Positions 16,205 to 24,309 are shown, counted from the stretch's first letter. The stretch is 34,299 nt of DNA from an uncultured Lachnospiraceae bacterium (GCA_947363565.1 CANAPP010000034.1:1-34299); one strand, 5' to 3'. Program-made: numbers and translations. Notes: generated by a model not told the origin, from the letters alone.

Positions 16205-16232
16205 ATTTTAAATTATTTTAGGGAAAAGTCAA
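16205..16232 (-). promoter_or_regulatory. Promoter of lacI
   Basis: On minus: TTGACT (16227-16232), 16-bp spacer, TAAAAT (16205-16210), about 35 bp before the start codon. No LacI operator overlaps it, so autoregulation is not evident. Confidence 0.6.
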
Positions 16233-16257
16233 ACGGAACTTTTTTAAAAAATGCCCG

Positions 16258-16292
16258 AAAAAAAGCACTGCCGGCTTTCCTGCCGGCGGCGC
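16258..16292 (-). terminator. Terminator of ilvE
   Basis: On minus, an 11-position GC-rich stem (16282-16292 with 16265-16275; one mismatch and one G-U pair) is followed by T7. It lies 50 bp after the ilvE stop. On plus, a CTCTTTTTT tract follows the same stem, but no plus gene uses it. Confidence 0.88.
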
Positions 16293-16342
16293 TCTTTTTT
16301 GGTATCTTTTCTATCCTTCTCTTTTCTCTCTTTTTCCGCCTT

Positions 16343-17368
16343 CTAGCAGATCTCAACGATCCATCCTTCCGGCGCCTTGATCCTTCCCATCTGGATGCCG
16401 GTCAGGGTATCATAAAGCTTTTTCGTCACCGGTCCCATGTTGTCCATGCCGCTCGGGAAACAGATTTCCTTTCCGTGATCTACGATCTTCCCGACCGGGG
16501 AGATCACCGCTGCCGTCCCACACAGCCCGCACTCGGCGAAATCTTTCACTTCATCCAGATACACTTCCCGCTCTTCCACTTCATACCCCAGATATTCCTT
16601 CGCCACATGCATCAGGGAACGCCGGGTGATGGACGGCAGGATCGTATTCGACTTCGGCGTCACCACTTTGCCGTCCCTGGTGACAAATAAGAAGTTGGCG
16701 CCGCCGGTCTCCTCAACCTTCGTCCTGGTAGCCGCATCCAGATACATGTTCTCGTCATATCCCTGCCTGTGGGCATCCATGATCGCATAAAGGCTCATGG
16801 CATAGTTAAGGCCCGCCTTCACATGTCCCGTACCGTGGGGAGCTGCCCGGTCAAAGTCACAGACTCTGATGGTGATCGGCTTCGCTCCGCCCTTAAAATA
16901 CGGCCCGACCGGCGTCGTGAACACGCGGAACTGATACTCGTCCGCCGGCTTCACGCCGATAACCGCATTAGAGCCGAACAGGTACGGCCGGATATAGAGC
17001 GTCGCTCCCGAGCCAAAAGGCGGAACGTATGCGGCATTAGCCTTCACTACCTGCTTTACCGCCTCTAAGAATCTCTCCTCCGGAAACGGCGGCATCTCAA
17101 GGCGTTTCGCCGTGTTTGCCATCCGCTCCGCATTCAGGTCCGGGCGGAAAGTCACGATGCGCCCATCCTCCGTCGTGTAAGCCTTAAGCCCCTCGAAGCA
17201 TGTCTGGGCATACTGGAGCACGCACGCACACTCGTTGATCACCACAGTTGAATCGGAGGTAAGTATACCTTCATCCCACGCTCCGTCCTTGTAATTGGAA
17301 ACGTATCTTTTATCCGTCTCGATATAACCGAATCCAAGATTCGACCAGTCAATGTTTTTCTTCTCCAT
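16343..17368 (-). CDS. ilvE: Branched-chain amino-acid aminotransferase
   Basis: 341 residues, class IV fold (group II BCAT, similar in length to eukaryotic and B. subtilis-type enzymes). The PLP lysine is Lys184 in GHVKAGLNYA; KVEETGGANFLF near 217-228 is the cofactor-contact segment. It transfers the amino group between glutamate and the oxo-acids of leucine, isoleucine and valine. GGAGG lies upstream of the ATG. It follows the ilvB-ilvN operon but has its own promoter and no T-box, so it can be made when ilvBN is attenuated. Confidence 0.96.
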   Translation of the reverse strand: MEKKNIDWSNLGFGYIETDKRYVSNYKDGAWDEGILTSDSTVVINECACVLQYAQTCFEGLKAYTTEDGRIVTFRPDLNAERMANTAKRLEMPPFPEERFLEAVKQVVKANAAYVPPFGSGATLYIRPYLFGSNAVIGVKPADEYQFRVFTTPVGPYFKGGAKPITIRVCDFDRAAPHGTGHVKAGLNYAMSLYAIMDAHRQGYDENMYLDAATRTKVEETGGANFLFVTRDGKVVTPKSNTILPSITRRSLMHVAKEYLGYEVEEREVYLDEVKDFAECGLCGTAAVISPVGKIVDHGKEICFPSGMDNMGPVTKKLYDTLTGIQMGRIKAPEGWIVEIC

Positions 17369-17411
17369 TGTAAACTCCTCCGTTCATACTTAATCTGTAA
17401 ATTTGATTTTT

Positions 17412-17440
17412 ATTATAATACTGTCGTTAAATAAAATCAA
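17412..17440 (-). promoter_or_regulatory. Promoter of ilvE
   Basis: On minus: TTGATT (17435-17440), 17-bp spacer, TATAAT (17412-17417), about 45 bp before the ATG. Confidence 0.75.
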
Positions 17441-17479
17441 GAGTGCGCTCTGTTTTTTTGCATGCTTTTCTATTTATTT

Positions 17480-17612
17480 GTTACTGTTCACTCCGTTCTC
17501 AGTAACTTTCGCAAATCCATCAAAAATTCACTTCGTGAATGGGATTTGCTCACTCCTGAATCACTTTCTTACGTACTTTGCAGTAAATGCAAAGTACTGT
17601 GTGAACAGTAAC
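17480..17612. repeat. Nested fold-back element (MITE/REP-like candidate)
   Basis: This 133-bp unit is bounded by a perfect 12-bp inverted repeat (GTTACTGTTCAC at 17480-17491, its complement at 17601-17612). Inside are GCAAATCC / GGATTTGC (17511-17518, 17542-17549) enclosing a 6-bp hairpin (17526-17540), then a perfect 10-bp hairpin (17573-17582 with 17588-17597). CAGTAAC at 17500-17506 can also pair with the left arm, giving alternative folds. It lies two bases after the gtrA stop and ahead of the ilvE promoter. No coding potential. It could be a miniature mobile repeat, a structured RNA or an unusual 3' processing site. Confidence 0.75.
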
Positions 17613-17614
17613 CT

Positions 17615-18022
17615 TTATTTCCGCTCACAAAACACAAAGAACCGCTGCCCGAAATAATTAAACACCACAAACAGGCACATCCCCGCAAGCATCGCCCCGT
17701 TATCCCTCACCGCCACGGAATATCCTTTGAGCACACCGTGTACAAAAGGCTTTGCGATGCCGTAAGCCAGCCCGTAGCAGGCCGTGATATTCAATACGAA
17801 CCGGGCTGCCTCACAAAAAGACCTCCTGCCGCTCTTAAAGGTAAAATACTTGTTCAGGAAGAAGCTTACGATGCTCCCGATGATGTAATTCATCGCTGAG
17901 GCCATCCAGTAGCCTGTATGGAACACATTGTAGCAGAGAAACATCACACTCGTTCCCACCAGCGTATTGACAGCGCCCACGATCAAAAATTTAATTGTCA
18001 CCCAGTCGATCACTTTTTTCAT
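17615..18022 (-). CDS. GtrA-like membrane protein
   Basis: 135 residues, four hydrophobic segments (about 10-30, 36-57, 74-95, 108-128), matching the GtrA/DPMS domain. The family motif NYxxxxxxSFFLNKYFTF is present (SIVSFFLNKYFTFK). Members move or support polyprenyl-phosphate-linked sugars across the membrane for wall or O-antigen decoration. It starts 24 bp after ilvN with a weak GCGGGA ribosome site, so it is probably co-transcribed with ilvBN, although no metabolic link is known. It ends directly at the fold-back element. Confidence 0.88.
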   Translation of the reverse strand: MKKVIDWVTIKFLIVGAVNTLVGTSVMFLCYNVFHTGYWMASAMNYIIGSIVSFFLNKYFTFKSGRRSFCEAARFVLNITACYGLAYGIAKPFVHGVLKGYSVAVRDNGAMLAGMCLFVVFNYFGQRFFVFCERK

Positions 18023-18046
18023 TATCCCGCTTCACCGTTACACATC

Positions 18047-18559
18047 CTATCTCTCCATCATGCTGATGGATTCGATGCCGACGCTTCCGCCCCGCACCAC
18101 TTCGATGATCTTGAACTCCTCCTTCATCAGCTTCACCACGGCATCGTTCTTCGTGGCGGTCTGCACGAACTCCAGAAGGAGGCTGTCCTTCCCGTAATCG
18201 ATGACCTTCGCCTTGAACGTCTCAGCGATCTGGAAGCATTCTACCTTATCCTGGGCCGTGCATCTTTTGACCTTGATATACATGATCTCCTTCATCCGCA
18301 CAAATACGTTGGTGAAGTCGATCACCTTGATGACCTCCACAAGGCGGTTAAGCTGCTTCTTAATCTGCTCAAAAGTCTCGTCATCGCTGACGGTCGCGAT
18401 GGTCATCCTCGAGATCGTGGGATCCTCTGTCGTTCCCACGGTCAGGCTGTCGATATTGTAGGATTTCCCGGAAAATAATCCGGAGATTTTCGACAGGACA
18501 CCGTCCTGATTTTCCACGTACAGCGAAAGCCAGCGTTTTTTCATTCCATTTCCGTTCAT
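18047..18559 (-). CDS. ilvN: Acetolactate synthase regulatory (small) subunit
   Basis: 170 residues, the normal length of IlvN/IlvH. N-terminal ACT domain (WLSLYVENQDGVLSKISGLFSGKSYNIDSL, about residues 9-40; TIATVSDDETFEQIKKQLNRLVEVIKV), then the C-terminal ALS_ss_C domain. It binds valine at the ACT interface and gives feedback control of IlvB. GGAGGGGG precedes the ATG, and the gene lies 13 bp after ilvB. Confidence 0.96.
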   Translation of the reverse strand: MNGNGMKKRWLSLYVENQDGVLSKISGLFSGKSYNIDSLTVGTTEDPTISRMTIATVSDDETFEQIKKQLNRLVEVIKVIDFTNVFVRMKEIMYIKVKRCTAQDKVECFQIAETFKAKVIDYGKDSLLLEFVQTATKNDAVVKLMKEEFKIIEVVRGGSVGIESISMMER

Positions 18560-18572
18560 CTTTTCCCCCTCC

Positions 18573-20294
18573 TTAACAGTCCATAATCATATCTTCCAGC
18601 GTCCCGCCAGGCCGGATCATCGGATAGACCAGATCTTCCGGGTCGATGTCAAATTCCAGGATGTAGGGTGTCTTCTCGCTCTTCATGGCCTCCAAAAACG
18701 CAGGCTCGATCTCTTCCTTCTTTGTGACGCGGATACCCTTCGCCCCGTAGCTTTCCGCCAGTTTCACAAAATCCGGCGTATACGCCGGGCAGGGCACTTC
18801 CCCGCACTTCCCGCGGCATGCCGCGCCGGAACGCAGGCAGGTCATGGAGTAGCGCTTTCCGTAGAAAAGCTTCTGCCACTGGCGCACCATGCCCAGATTA
18901 TTATTGTTGAAAATGCAGGAGATGATCGGAAGCTCTTCCAGCACCGCCGTGGCGATCTCCTGGATGTTCATCTGCATGCCGCCGTCGCCGGAGATGGAGA
19001 TGACCGGCTTATCCGGATTGCCGATCTTCGCGCCGATAGCTCCCGGAAGACCGTAACCCATGGTTCCAAGCCCGCCCGACATGATCAGCTGCTTCTTTTC
19101 CGTGATCTTTGCAAACTGGGCGGTGAACATCTGGTGCTGCCCGACATCAGTGACGATGATCGCCTGATCAAACAGGCGGTTGATGGTCTCGATCACGTCC
19201 TGGGGCGTCATCACTGGCTTTTCCTTCATCATCAGCGGATGCTCTTCCTTCCATGCGTATACCTGCTCAAGCCATTTTTCCGTATCCGTCTCTTCCACGT
19301 ACTCCAGCATCTTTTCAATGGCATCCTTCGCATCCGCAACGATCGGCACATCTACCTGGACATTTTTGGAGATCGCTGCCGTATCGATATCGATATGGAC
19401 GATCTTCGCCTTCGGCGCAAAGGAATGGAGCTTCCCGGTGATCCGGTCGTTGAACCTGGTCCCGATGGAGAAAAGCAGGTCGCACTCATTTACCGCCATA
19501 TTGGAGGCATAAGCGCCGTGCATGCCAAGGTTCCCGATATAGAGCGAATGGTCTGTAGGAATGGCACCGCGCCCCATGACTGTCGTGACTACCGGAACCT
19601 TCGTCTGCTCTGCGAGTGCGGTAAATTCTTTCCGCGCACCGGAGATGATCACTCCGCCGCCTGCTAAAAACAGCGGCCTTTTCGCTTTCCCGAGCATCTT
19701 TAGGGCGCGCTTTAGCTGCCCGATGTGCACGCCCGTGCTTGGCTTATAGCCCCGGATGTTCACTTCCTCCGGGTACTCCGGGCTTCCAAGCTCCGCCATC
19801 ACATCTTTGGGAAGGTCGATGAGCACCGGCCCCGGCCGCCCCGTCCTTGCGATGTAAAAGGCTTCCTTGACGATCCTCCCTAAGTCCTCTCTCTTTTTTA
19901 CGACCACGCCGTACTTGGTAATACTTCTTGTGATGCCGACGATATCCACCTCCTGGAAGGCATCATTCCCAATCAGGTGCCTTGCTACCTGGCCGGTAAA
20001 GCACACAAGGGGAACACTGTCATAATAAGCCGTGGCAAGTCCGGTCACCAGGTTCGTCGCGCCCGGCCCGCTGGTCACCAGGCACACTCCTGTCTTTCCT
20101 GTAGAACGGGCATAGGCATCTGCCTCATGGACGAGGGCTACCTCCTGCCTCGGCAGGATCACCTTCGTAAAATCCTGCTTGTAAAGCTCATCACTGATAT
20201 CTATGGTGCACGCTCCCGGGTAGCCGAAGATTGTGTCCACGCCCTCCTCGCGGAGAGCCTTTACCAGTAATTTGTTCCCGCTGATCTTCTTCAT
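18573..20294 (-). CDS. ilvB: Acetolactate synthase catalytic (large) subunit
   Basis: 573 residues, ThDP-dependent; condenses pyruvate with pyruvate or 2-oxobutyrate, the first common step to valine, leucine and isoleucine. The catalytic Glu is Glu51 (LPRQEVALVHEADAYAR). ThDP/Mg motif GDGG begins at 436 and ends with NNN near 464-466. FAD-domain motifs are in the middle (about 200-340). A loop at about 486-502 carries four cysteines (C-X6-C-X3-C-X4-C), absent from the textbook E. coli enzyme but of a kind I recall from clostridial homologues. AAGGAGG precedes the ATG. The gene follows a T-box and terminator. Confidence 0.97.
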   Translation of the reverse strand: MKKISGNKLLVKALREEGVDTIFGYPGACTIDISDELYKQDFTKVILPRQEVALVHEADAYARSTGKTGVCLVTSGPGATNLVTGLATAYYDSVPLVCFTGQVARHLIGNDAFQEVDIVGITRSITKYGVVVKKREDLGRIVKEAFYIARTGRPGPVLIDLPKDVMAELGSPEYPEEVNIRGYKPSTGVHIGQLKRALKMLGKAKRPLFLAGGGVIISGARKEFTALAEQTKVPVVTTVMGRGAIPTDHSLYIGNLGMHGAYASNMAVNECDLLFSIGTRFNDRITGKLHSFAPKAKIVHIDIDTAAISKNVQVDVPIVADAKDAIEKMLEYVEETDTEKWLEQVYAWKEEHPLMMKEKPVMTPQDVIETINRLFDQAIIVTDVGQHQMFTAQFAKITEKKQLIMSGGLGTMGYGLPGAIGAKIGNPDKPVISISGDGGMQMNIQEIATAVLEELPIISCIFNNNNLGMVRQWQKLFYGKRYSMTCLRSGAACRGKCGEVPCPAYTPDFVKLAESYGAKGIRVTKKEEIEPAFLEAMKSEKTPYILEFDIDPEDLVYPMIRPGGTLEDMIMDC

Positions 20295-20317
20295 ACCTTA
20301 TCCTCCTTACGTTAAAA

Positions 20318-20620
20318 CGCCCTAAGCGAAACCGCTTAGGGCGAACAGATCATCCGTGTTACCACCTAAATTCAGGGAAAATCCCTGCACTCACCCGGTA
20401 CGGGAAAATTAAACTGCTGCTTCTCCGATACCGCTTCTCCTCTAACGCTGAGACTGCGTTGAAATCTACTGACACGCCGGCCTCCACCGCCGCTGTGCGT
20501 TCGGTCCACTGCTCGAGGGCTACTTCAGCAGATCCTTCACGGAGACTTGCACCTTCCGTCTCCTCTCTTCGCATCGGGTATCTGTATACTCCTCCCTGTC
20601 ATAGCATTTGTCTGATAAAT
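20318..20620 (-). promoter_or_regulatory. T-box riboswitch of ilvBN
   Basis: Read on minus. Stem I has an AGUA S-turn side (20587-20590) opposite GAA followed by GUA (20521-20526), closed by CAGAT/ATCTG and AGGG/CCCT. The conserved AGAGAG and GGTGCAAG apical elements follow. The T-box bulge AGGTGGTAACACGG (20354-20367) has UGGU, which pairs with ACCA tRNA ends (discriminator A, as in Val/Leu/Ile tRNAs). TTTAGG and CCTAAG can form the antiterminator. The competing terminator is a perfect 11-bp stem (20318-20343) with four Us. The specifier is most simply GUA (valine), matching ilvB; that codon assignment is moderate. Uncharged tRNA should permit expression. Confidence 0.95.
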
Positions 20621-20627
20621 TTATTTT

Positions 20628-20657
20628 ATTATAGTGGATAGGGGCACTGATTGTCAA
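20628..20657 (-). promoter_or_regulatory. Promoter of the T-box / ilvBN operon
   Basis: On minus: TTGACA (20652-20657), 18-bp spacer, TATAAT (20628-20633). The -35 box lies within 10 bp of the stop codon of the DUF4179 gene. Confidence 0.85.
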
Positions 20658-20661
20658 CAGG

Positions 20662-21762
20662 TTATTTTCTGATCTTCACGACATACAGGTCATCCTCCGT
20701 AAGCTCTCGCTCCTCTTCCAGCGGTTTCCTGACAAACAGAAGGCTTTCTACCTCGTCCACATCCAGAAGCCTGCCCATGGCGAAGCACTCCTCGTATACG
20801 TTCTTTCCCCCGTCGGTATAGCCCATCATACCGCCGCCGGTATTCATCACAAGGGTTCCGTCCTTAAGCTTAACACCGGCCAGCAGTGGGGGCTCCGCCA
20901 GCATCTCGGTCTCATACTCTTCCCCCGTCGTCTCATTGACTGCGTGTTCCTTCACCTTCTTCGCCGGAAAATCATACACCGCCTTTACCGAGATCGGAGA
21001 TACCTCCGCCCCGGTCACCGACGCGCCTGAATCGCCAAGCTTTTCACTGACCTTCGCGGTATAGATCTCATCGCTCCCGGTAAGCTTCCAGGAGAACGCC
21101 CATTTACCATCTACCACATCCTCAGCCACCCCGGCCTTTTCTGTGACCACGCCCAGGCCAGAAAATACAACGTCTATCTGCTTATCCATCAGAGAACCTT
21201 TCCCCTCAGCCCCGTAGAGCATGATCTGGTACTCGAAGCTGCCGTCCGCGTTTACCTTCGGCTCATCATGATCGTACATGCCGTAGGTATAAGAGATATC
21301 CTTGCCACCCACCCTGACCGAAAGGTCATTAAATTCCGGTTCCTTCCCTTTTCCCCTGGTAAATCCGTCTACCTTAAAGGCCAGATATCCGTAGTAGTTG
21401 TCAACGATGCTCTGCTTCGCGGTCACGGTGATGCCTTTATCCTCGACCGTCAGATTGGGAAAATCCGTAAGATGTGCCTTCTCCGCCTGCTCCTTCTGCT
21501 CTTTGGTAACGGCAAGTTCTTTTTCAAGTCCCCGGCTCCACCTGATGTACGCTGCCCCAGCGGTGACTGTACTTAAGCACAGCACTGCCGCTGCTGCTGC
21601 CGCCGCAAATCTCCGCTTTGGCCATGAAGGGAACCGGAACACTTTACTTTTCTCTGTCTCCGAAAGGATCTTTTCGAATGCCGCGTCTGCGCTTTCCTGT
21701 ACTTCTTTTGGTATCACAACCTCTTCCTTCAATATATCCAATACTGTCTTCTCATTCATCAT
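20662..21762 (-). CDS. DUF4179 membrane protein, probable anti-sigma factor
   Basis: 366 residues. A cytoplasmic N-terminus (about 1-50), one membrane segment (about 52-70, rich in Ala), then a large extracellular region with the DUF4179 fold (about 75-360). The start (ATGATGA) overlaps the sigma gene stop by four bases, the usual arrangement of an ECF sigma factor with its membrane-bound anti-sigma. The N-terminal segment would hold the sigma factor and the outer domain would sense a signal; the signal is unknown. GGAGAG lies upstream. Confidence 0.85.
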   Translation of the reverse strand: MMNEKTVLDILKEEVVIPKEVQESADAAFEKILSETEKSKVFRFPSWPKRRFAAAAAAAVLCLSTVTAGAAYIRWSRGLEKELAVTKEQKEQAEKAHLTDFPNLTVEDKGITVTAKQSIVDNYYGYLAFKVDGFTRGKGKEPEFNDLSVRVGGKDISYTYGMYDHDEPKVNADGSFEYQIMLYGAEGKGSLMDKQIDVVFSGLGVVTEKAGVAEDVVDGKWAFSWKLTGSDEIYTAKVSEKLGDSGASVTGAEVSPISVKAVYDFPAKKVKEHAVNETTGEEYETEMLAEPPLLAGVKLKDGTLVMNTGGGMMGYTDGGKNVYEECFAMGRLLDVDEVESLLFVRKPLEEERELTEDDLYVVKIRK

Positions 21763-22274
21763 AGCGCTCTCCTTTCCCTGTCGGCCTTATAGATCCCTGC
21801 CATCTTCTCCCGTCCCCTGGAAAGCCTCGTGCGGACCGTTGATTCCGAGATATCCAGGATCTGGCTGATCTCACTTGTCTTAAAGCCTTCCACATAGTAA
21901 AGCATGATCACCAGCCGGTACTTCTCCCCGATAGTCCTGAGGGCCTCGTTCCATTCCACATTTTCAAAATGCCGGTCAAAGACCGCCGGCTCCGGCATCC
22001 CTTCCTCCGGCACAAATCTTTTCCTCGCCCGCAGGATGTCATTGCACTTATTGATCAGCACCCGGACCATCCAGGTCTTAATGTATCTTCCGTCCTTAAG
22101 CTGGCCGATTTTTTCCCAGCAGGTAAGGATTGTCTCCTGCACCGCATCCGCCACATCCTCATCGGAGCGGAGCATGGACCTGGCCACCTTGTACATCGTC
22201 TGCATATGCATCTGCATCAGCCTGGTAAATGCTTCCGGCTCTCTGTTTCTGGCTTTCTCGATCAATCTGTCCAT
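21759..22274 (-). CDS. ECF-type RNA polymerase sigma factor
   Basis: 171 residues from the ATG at 22274, preferred over the ATG 18 codons upstream because AAAGGTGG precedes it and the N-terminus MDRLIEKARNREPEAF matches the family. Sigma-70 region 2 is seen at about 8-75 (DVADAVQETILTCWEKI) and region 4 at about 110-165 (YYVEGFKTSEISQILDISESTVRTRLSRGREKM, HTH). It directs RNA polymerase to stress-type promoters and is controlled by the coupled DUF4179 protein. Confidence 0.93.
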   Translation of the reverse strand: MDRLIEKARNREPEAFTRLMQMHMQTMYKVARSMLRSDEDVADAVQETILTCWEKIGQLKDGRYIKTWMVRVLINKCNDILRARKRFVPEEGMPEPAVFDRHFENVEWNEALRTIGEKYRLVIMLYYVEGFKTSEISQILDISESTVRTRLSRGREKMAGIYKADRERRAL

Positions 22275-22340
22275 GATGGATACCACCTTTCCTCTGTAAT
22301 TCGTACGTACGGCAGAACTTTTATCCAAAGCTCATGTCTA

Positions 22341-22370
22341 TTAGACGTAAGAATAGCGCAAAACGTCCCA
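22341..22370 (-). promoter_or_regulatory. Possible ECF-type autoregulatory promoter
   Basis: On minus: TGGGAC (22365-22370), 17 bp, then CGTCTAA (22341-22347), about 67 bp before the sigma start. It resembles ECF promoters with a GGAAC-like -35 and a CGTC -10. The spacer is one base longer than typical. Confidence 0.4.
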
Positions 22371-22409
22371 AATAAATACGGAATAATACAGAATATAAAT
22401 TCCAGGCAC

Positions 22410-22444
22410 AAAAAAACCCGGACACTCCTCTCAGAGCATCCAGG
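22410..22444 (-). terminator. Terminator overlapping the 3' end of the glycosyltransferase gene
   Basis: On minus, an 11-bp stem (22434-22444 with 22417-22427, all paired, three G-U) is followed by a run of T. The left arm is the last codons of the glycosyltransferase gene, and its TGA stop (22431-22433) spans the stem-loop junction. It ends the thyA-folA-glycosyltransferase unit. Confidence 0.88.
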
Positions 22445-23732
22445 TTTTCTGCCCGCCGGACAGCTTTCTTGATTGATCACGTATTACTTCCTCTGCAATC
22501 TTTACCCAGGATATGGCGCTGACATCCGCAGCTTTCTGCCCATCCTGCCCGGCCGCGGCGATGCTCTCCCTGAGCGCCTTCGCAAGCCCGTCTTCAAACG
22601 CCGGCAGGCTCTCCGGCACCGGCTCGTCTGTGTTTCGCATCGCGGGCAGCGGCACATACCGGATATCCGCTCCCGGCGCGGTCTCTGAAAGCCACTCCCT
22701 GATTCCCGGCAGATCCGTCATGACTACCCGGTCCCCGCAGGCTAACGCCTCGATCACCGTCAGCGGGATCCCTTCAAAAAAAGAAGGAAGCACGAAGATG
22801 TCGCACGCATTGTACACCCGGGAAAGCTCCGGCTGTGAAAGCCTCCCAAGAAAGGTGACCGCATAAGGGCATGTCTCTGCCAGCTCCTCGATCACGGCAT
22901 ACTCCTCCTTATTCCCGGTGCTACCCGCCAGGAAAACCTTAAGCTTCTCCCGTCCAATGCCCAGATGGGAAAGCGCCCGAAGCAGGCTGATCACGCCCTT
23001 TTTCTCCGCGATCTTCCCGGCAAATACCATCCGGGTAACGCCATCCTGCGGCTTTTCCCCTGTCCGCCAGAACACCTTGCTGTTGTAACCCATACCGGCT
23101 CTCGTGATCTTATCCGGGGACATCCCGTAGATTTCAAGCACGCCCTCCTCCTGAGCCTGCTGGGGCACAAATATCCGATCAAGCTTTCTGATCTGCTCCC
23201 GAATGAACACCCGCTCAAGATCCGTCTTTTTCATCTGCCTCAGATCCGTATTGTGGCAGAACCCATAGACGATGCGCTCCGGGAACGCCTCCCGCACAAT
23301 CGCCGTCAGCAGATAGAGATGATGGCATAGGATCAGATCCGGGTCAAGCTCTTCAACAGCCCGCATGACCGCCTTTAAAAATGCCGCTTTAAACTGCCCG
23401 GCCATCTCAGGCGTCATCTCACAATATCTTGTGCTCGTATAAGGCATCTCGTCCGACATGCCCGCAATGGGAAAGGGCAGCCGCTCCACCGCGCTTTGCG
23501 TATTCCCGGCACTTTGCATATTCTCCCTACCTTGCGCATCCTTAGGCTCTTTGGAAAAATATACCGGATAGAACCCGACACCCTCCGGCAGATCTATCAC
23601 ATCTGTCTCATACACACCCGCGACCACTGCCTGCTCATGTCCCCTGGCCGCGTATTCCTTCACCAGCTCCGTCAGATACACGCCGCTCCCGGTGCTGCCC
23701 GGCTTCTGCGCCGTAATACTTAAAATCCTCAT
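22431..23732 (-). CDS. GT4-type glycosyltransferase
   Basis: 433 residues, GT-B fold. The N-terminal domain starts MRILSITAQKPGSTGSGVYL, with the Gly-rich acceptor-side loop. The C-terminal Rossmann domain has RMVFAGKIAEKKGV and the E-X7-E nucleotide-sugar signature EGIPLTVIEAL. No membrane segment. A stretch near residues 75-95 looks variable. Donor and acceptor are not evident. The ATG overlaps the folA stop (ATGA), so it is translationally coupled to dihydrofolate reductase, an unusual partner. The end is built into a terminator. Confidence 0.88.
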   Translation of the reverse strand: MRILSITAQKPGSTGSGVYLTELVKEYAARGHEQAVVAGVYETDVIDLPEGVGFYPVYFSKEPKDAQGRENMQSAGNTQSAVERLPFPIAGMSDEMPYTSTRYCEMTPEMAGQFKAAFLKAVMRAVEELDPDLILCHHLYLLTAIVREAFPERIVYGFCHNTDLRQMKKTDLERVFIREQIRKLDRIFVPQQAQEEGVLEIYGMSPDKITRAGMGYNSKVFWRTGEKPQDGVTRMVFAGKIAEKKGVISLLRALSHLGIGREKLKVFLAGSTGNKEEYAVIEELAETCPYAVTFLGRLSQPELSRVYNACDIFVLPSFFEGIPLTVIEALACGDRVVMTDLPGIREWLSETAPGADIRYVPLPAMRNTDEPVPESLPAFEDGLAKALRESIAAAGQDGQKAADVSAISWVKIAEEVIRDQSRKLSGGQKTWML

Positions 23733-24229
23733 CTTACCCTCTCATAAACTGTAAAATAATATTCCAGGTCAAAGCAGGTCTGCTCTTCGCTGATCTTTGT
23801 CATCTCCCAGTCTTCGTCCGCATCAAGATCCGGGAAATACGTATCCGCATCGTAAGCGTGGCCGATTTTCGTGATATAGGCCGTATCGCAGTATCTGAGC
23901 ATGGCGCGGTATATACTCTCACCGCCGATGACAAATATCTCCCCGCCGCACTTTTCTGCCTCTTCTCCGGCCATCTTAACGGCTTCCTCCACACTTCCTG
24001 CGACCAGTACGCCTTTGACCTTATCATCCTTTTTTCTGGTAAGGACGATATTCACCCGGTTTTTTAACGGCTGTCCCTGGGGAAAGCTCTCTAACGTCTT
24101 ACGGCCCATGATGACCACATTTCCCCTGGTCATATCCCGGAAAAACTTCATATCCGCCGGGATGCTCCACATCATCCGGTTATCCTTGCCGATCGCCCAG
24201 TTCTTGTCTACCGCAACAATCAAATTCAT
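23729..24229 (-). CDS. folA: Dihydrofolate reductase
   Basis: 166 residues, standard length. Starts MNLIVAVDKNWAIGKDN with the active-site loop. MMWSIPADMKFFRDMT carries the folate-binding acidic residue (Asp26 in PADMKFF). NVVIMGRKTLES and FVIGGESIYRAML are the NADPH-binding segments. It regenerates tetrahydrofolate from the dihydrofolate produced by ThyA, whose gene is 80 bp upstream in the same direction. Confidence 0.96.
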   Translation of the reverse strand: MNLIVAVDKNWAIGKDNRMMWSIPADMKFFRDMTRGNVVIMGRKTLESFPQGQPLKNRVNIVLTRKKDDKVKGVLVAGSVEEAVKMAGEEAEKCGGEIFVIGGESIYRAMLRYCDTAYITKIGHAYDADTYFPDLDADEDWEMTKISEEQTCFDLEYYFTVYERVR

Positions 24230-24309
24230 ATCCTTTTCTCCCTTTCCCGAAAGATCACTCTTTTGGGCCGCTCAGATTCTTTACGCGCGCCCCGAATTTT
24301 CCCCGCCGC

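Noticed and set aside
17480-17612. Known riboswitch or T-box ahead of ilvE
   Set aside because: It lies upstream of the ilvE promoter, lacks the T-box AGGGTGG element, and has no terminator-antiterminator pair next to a start codon.
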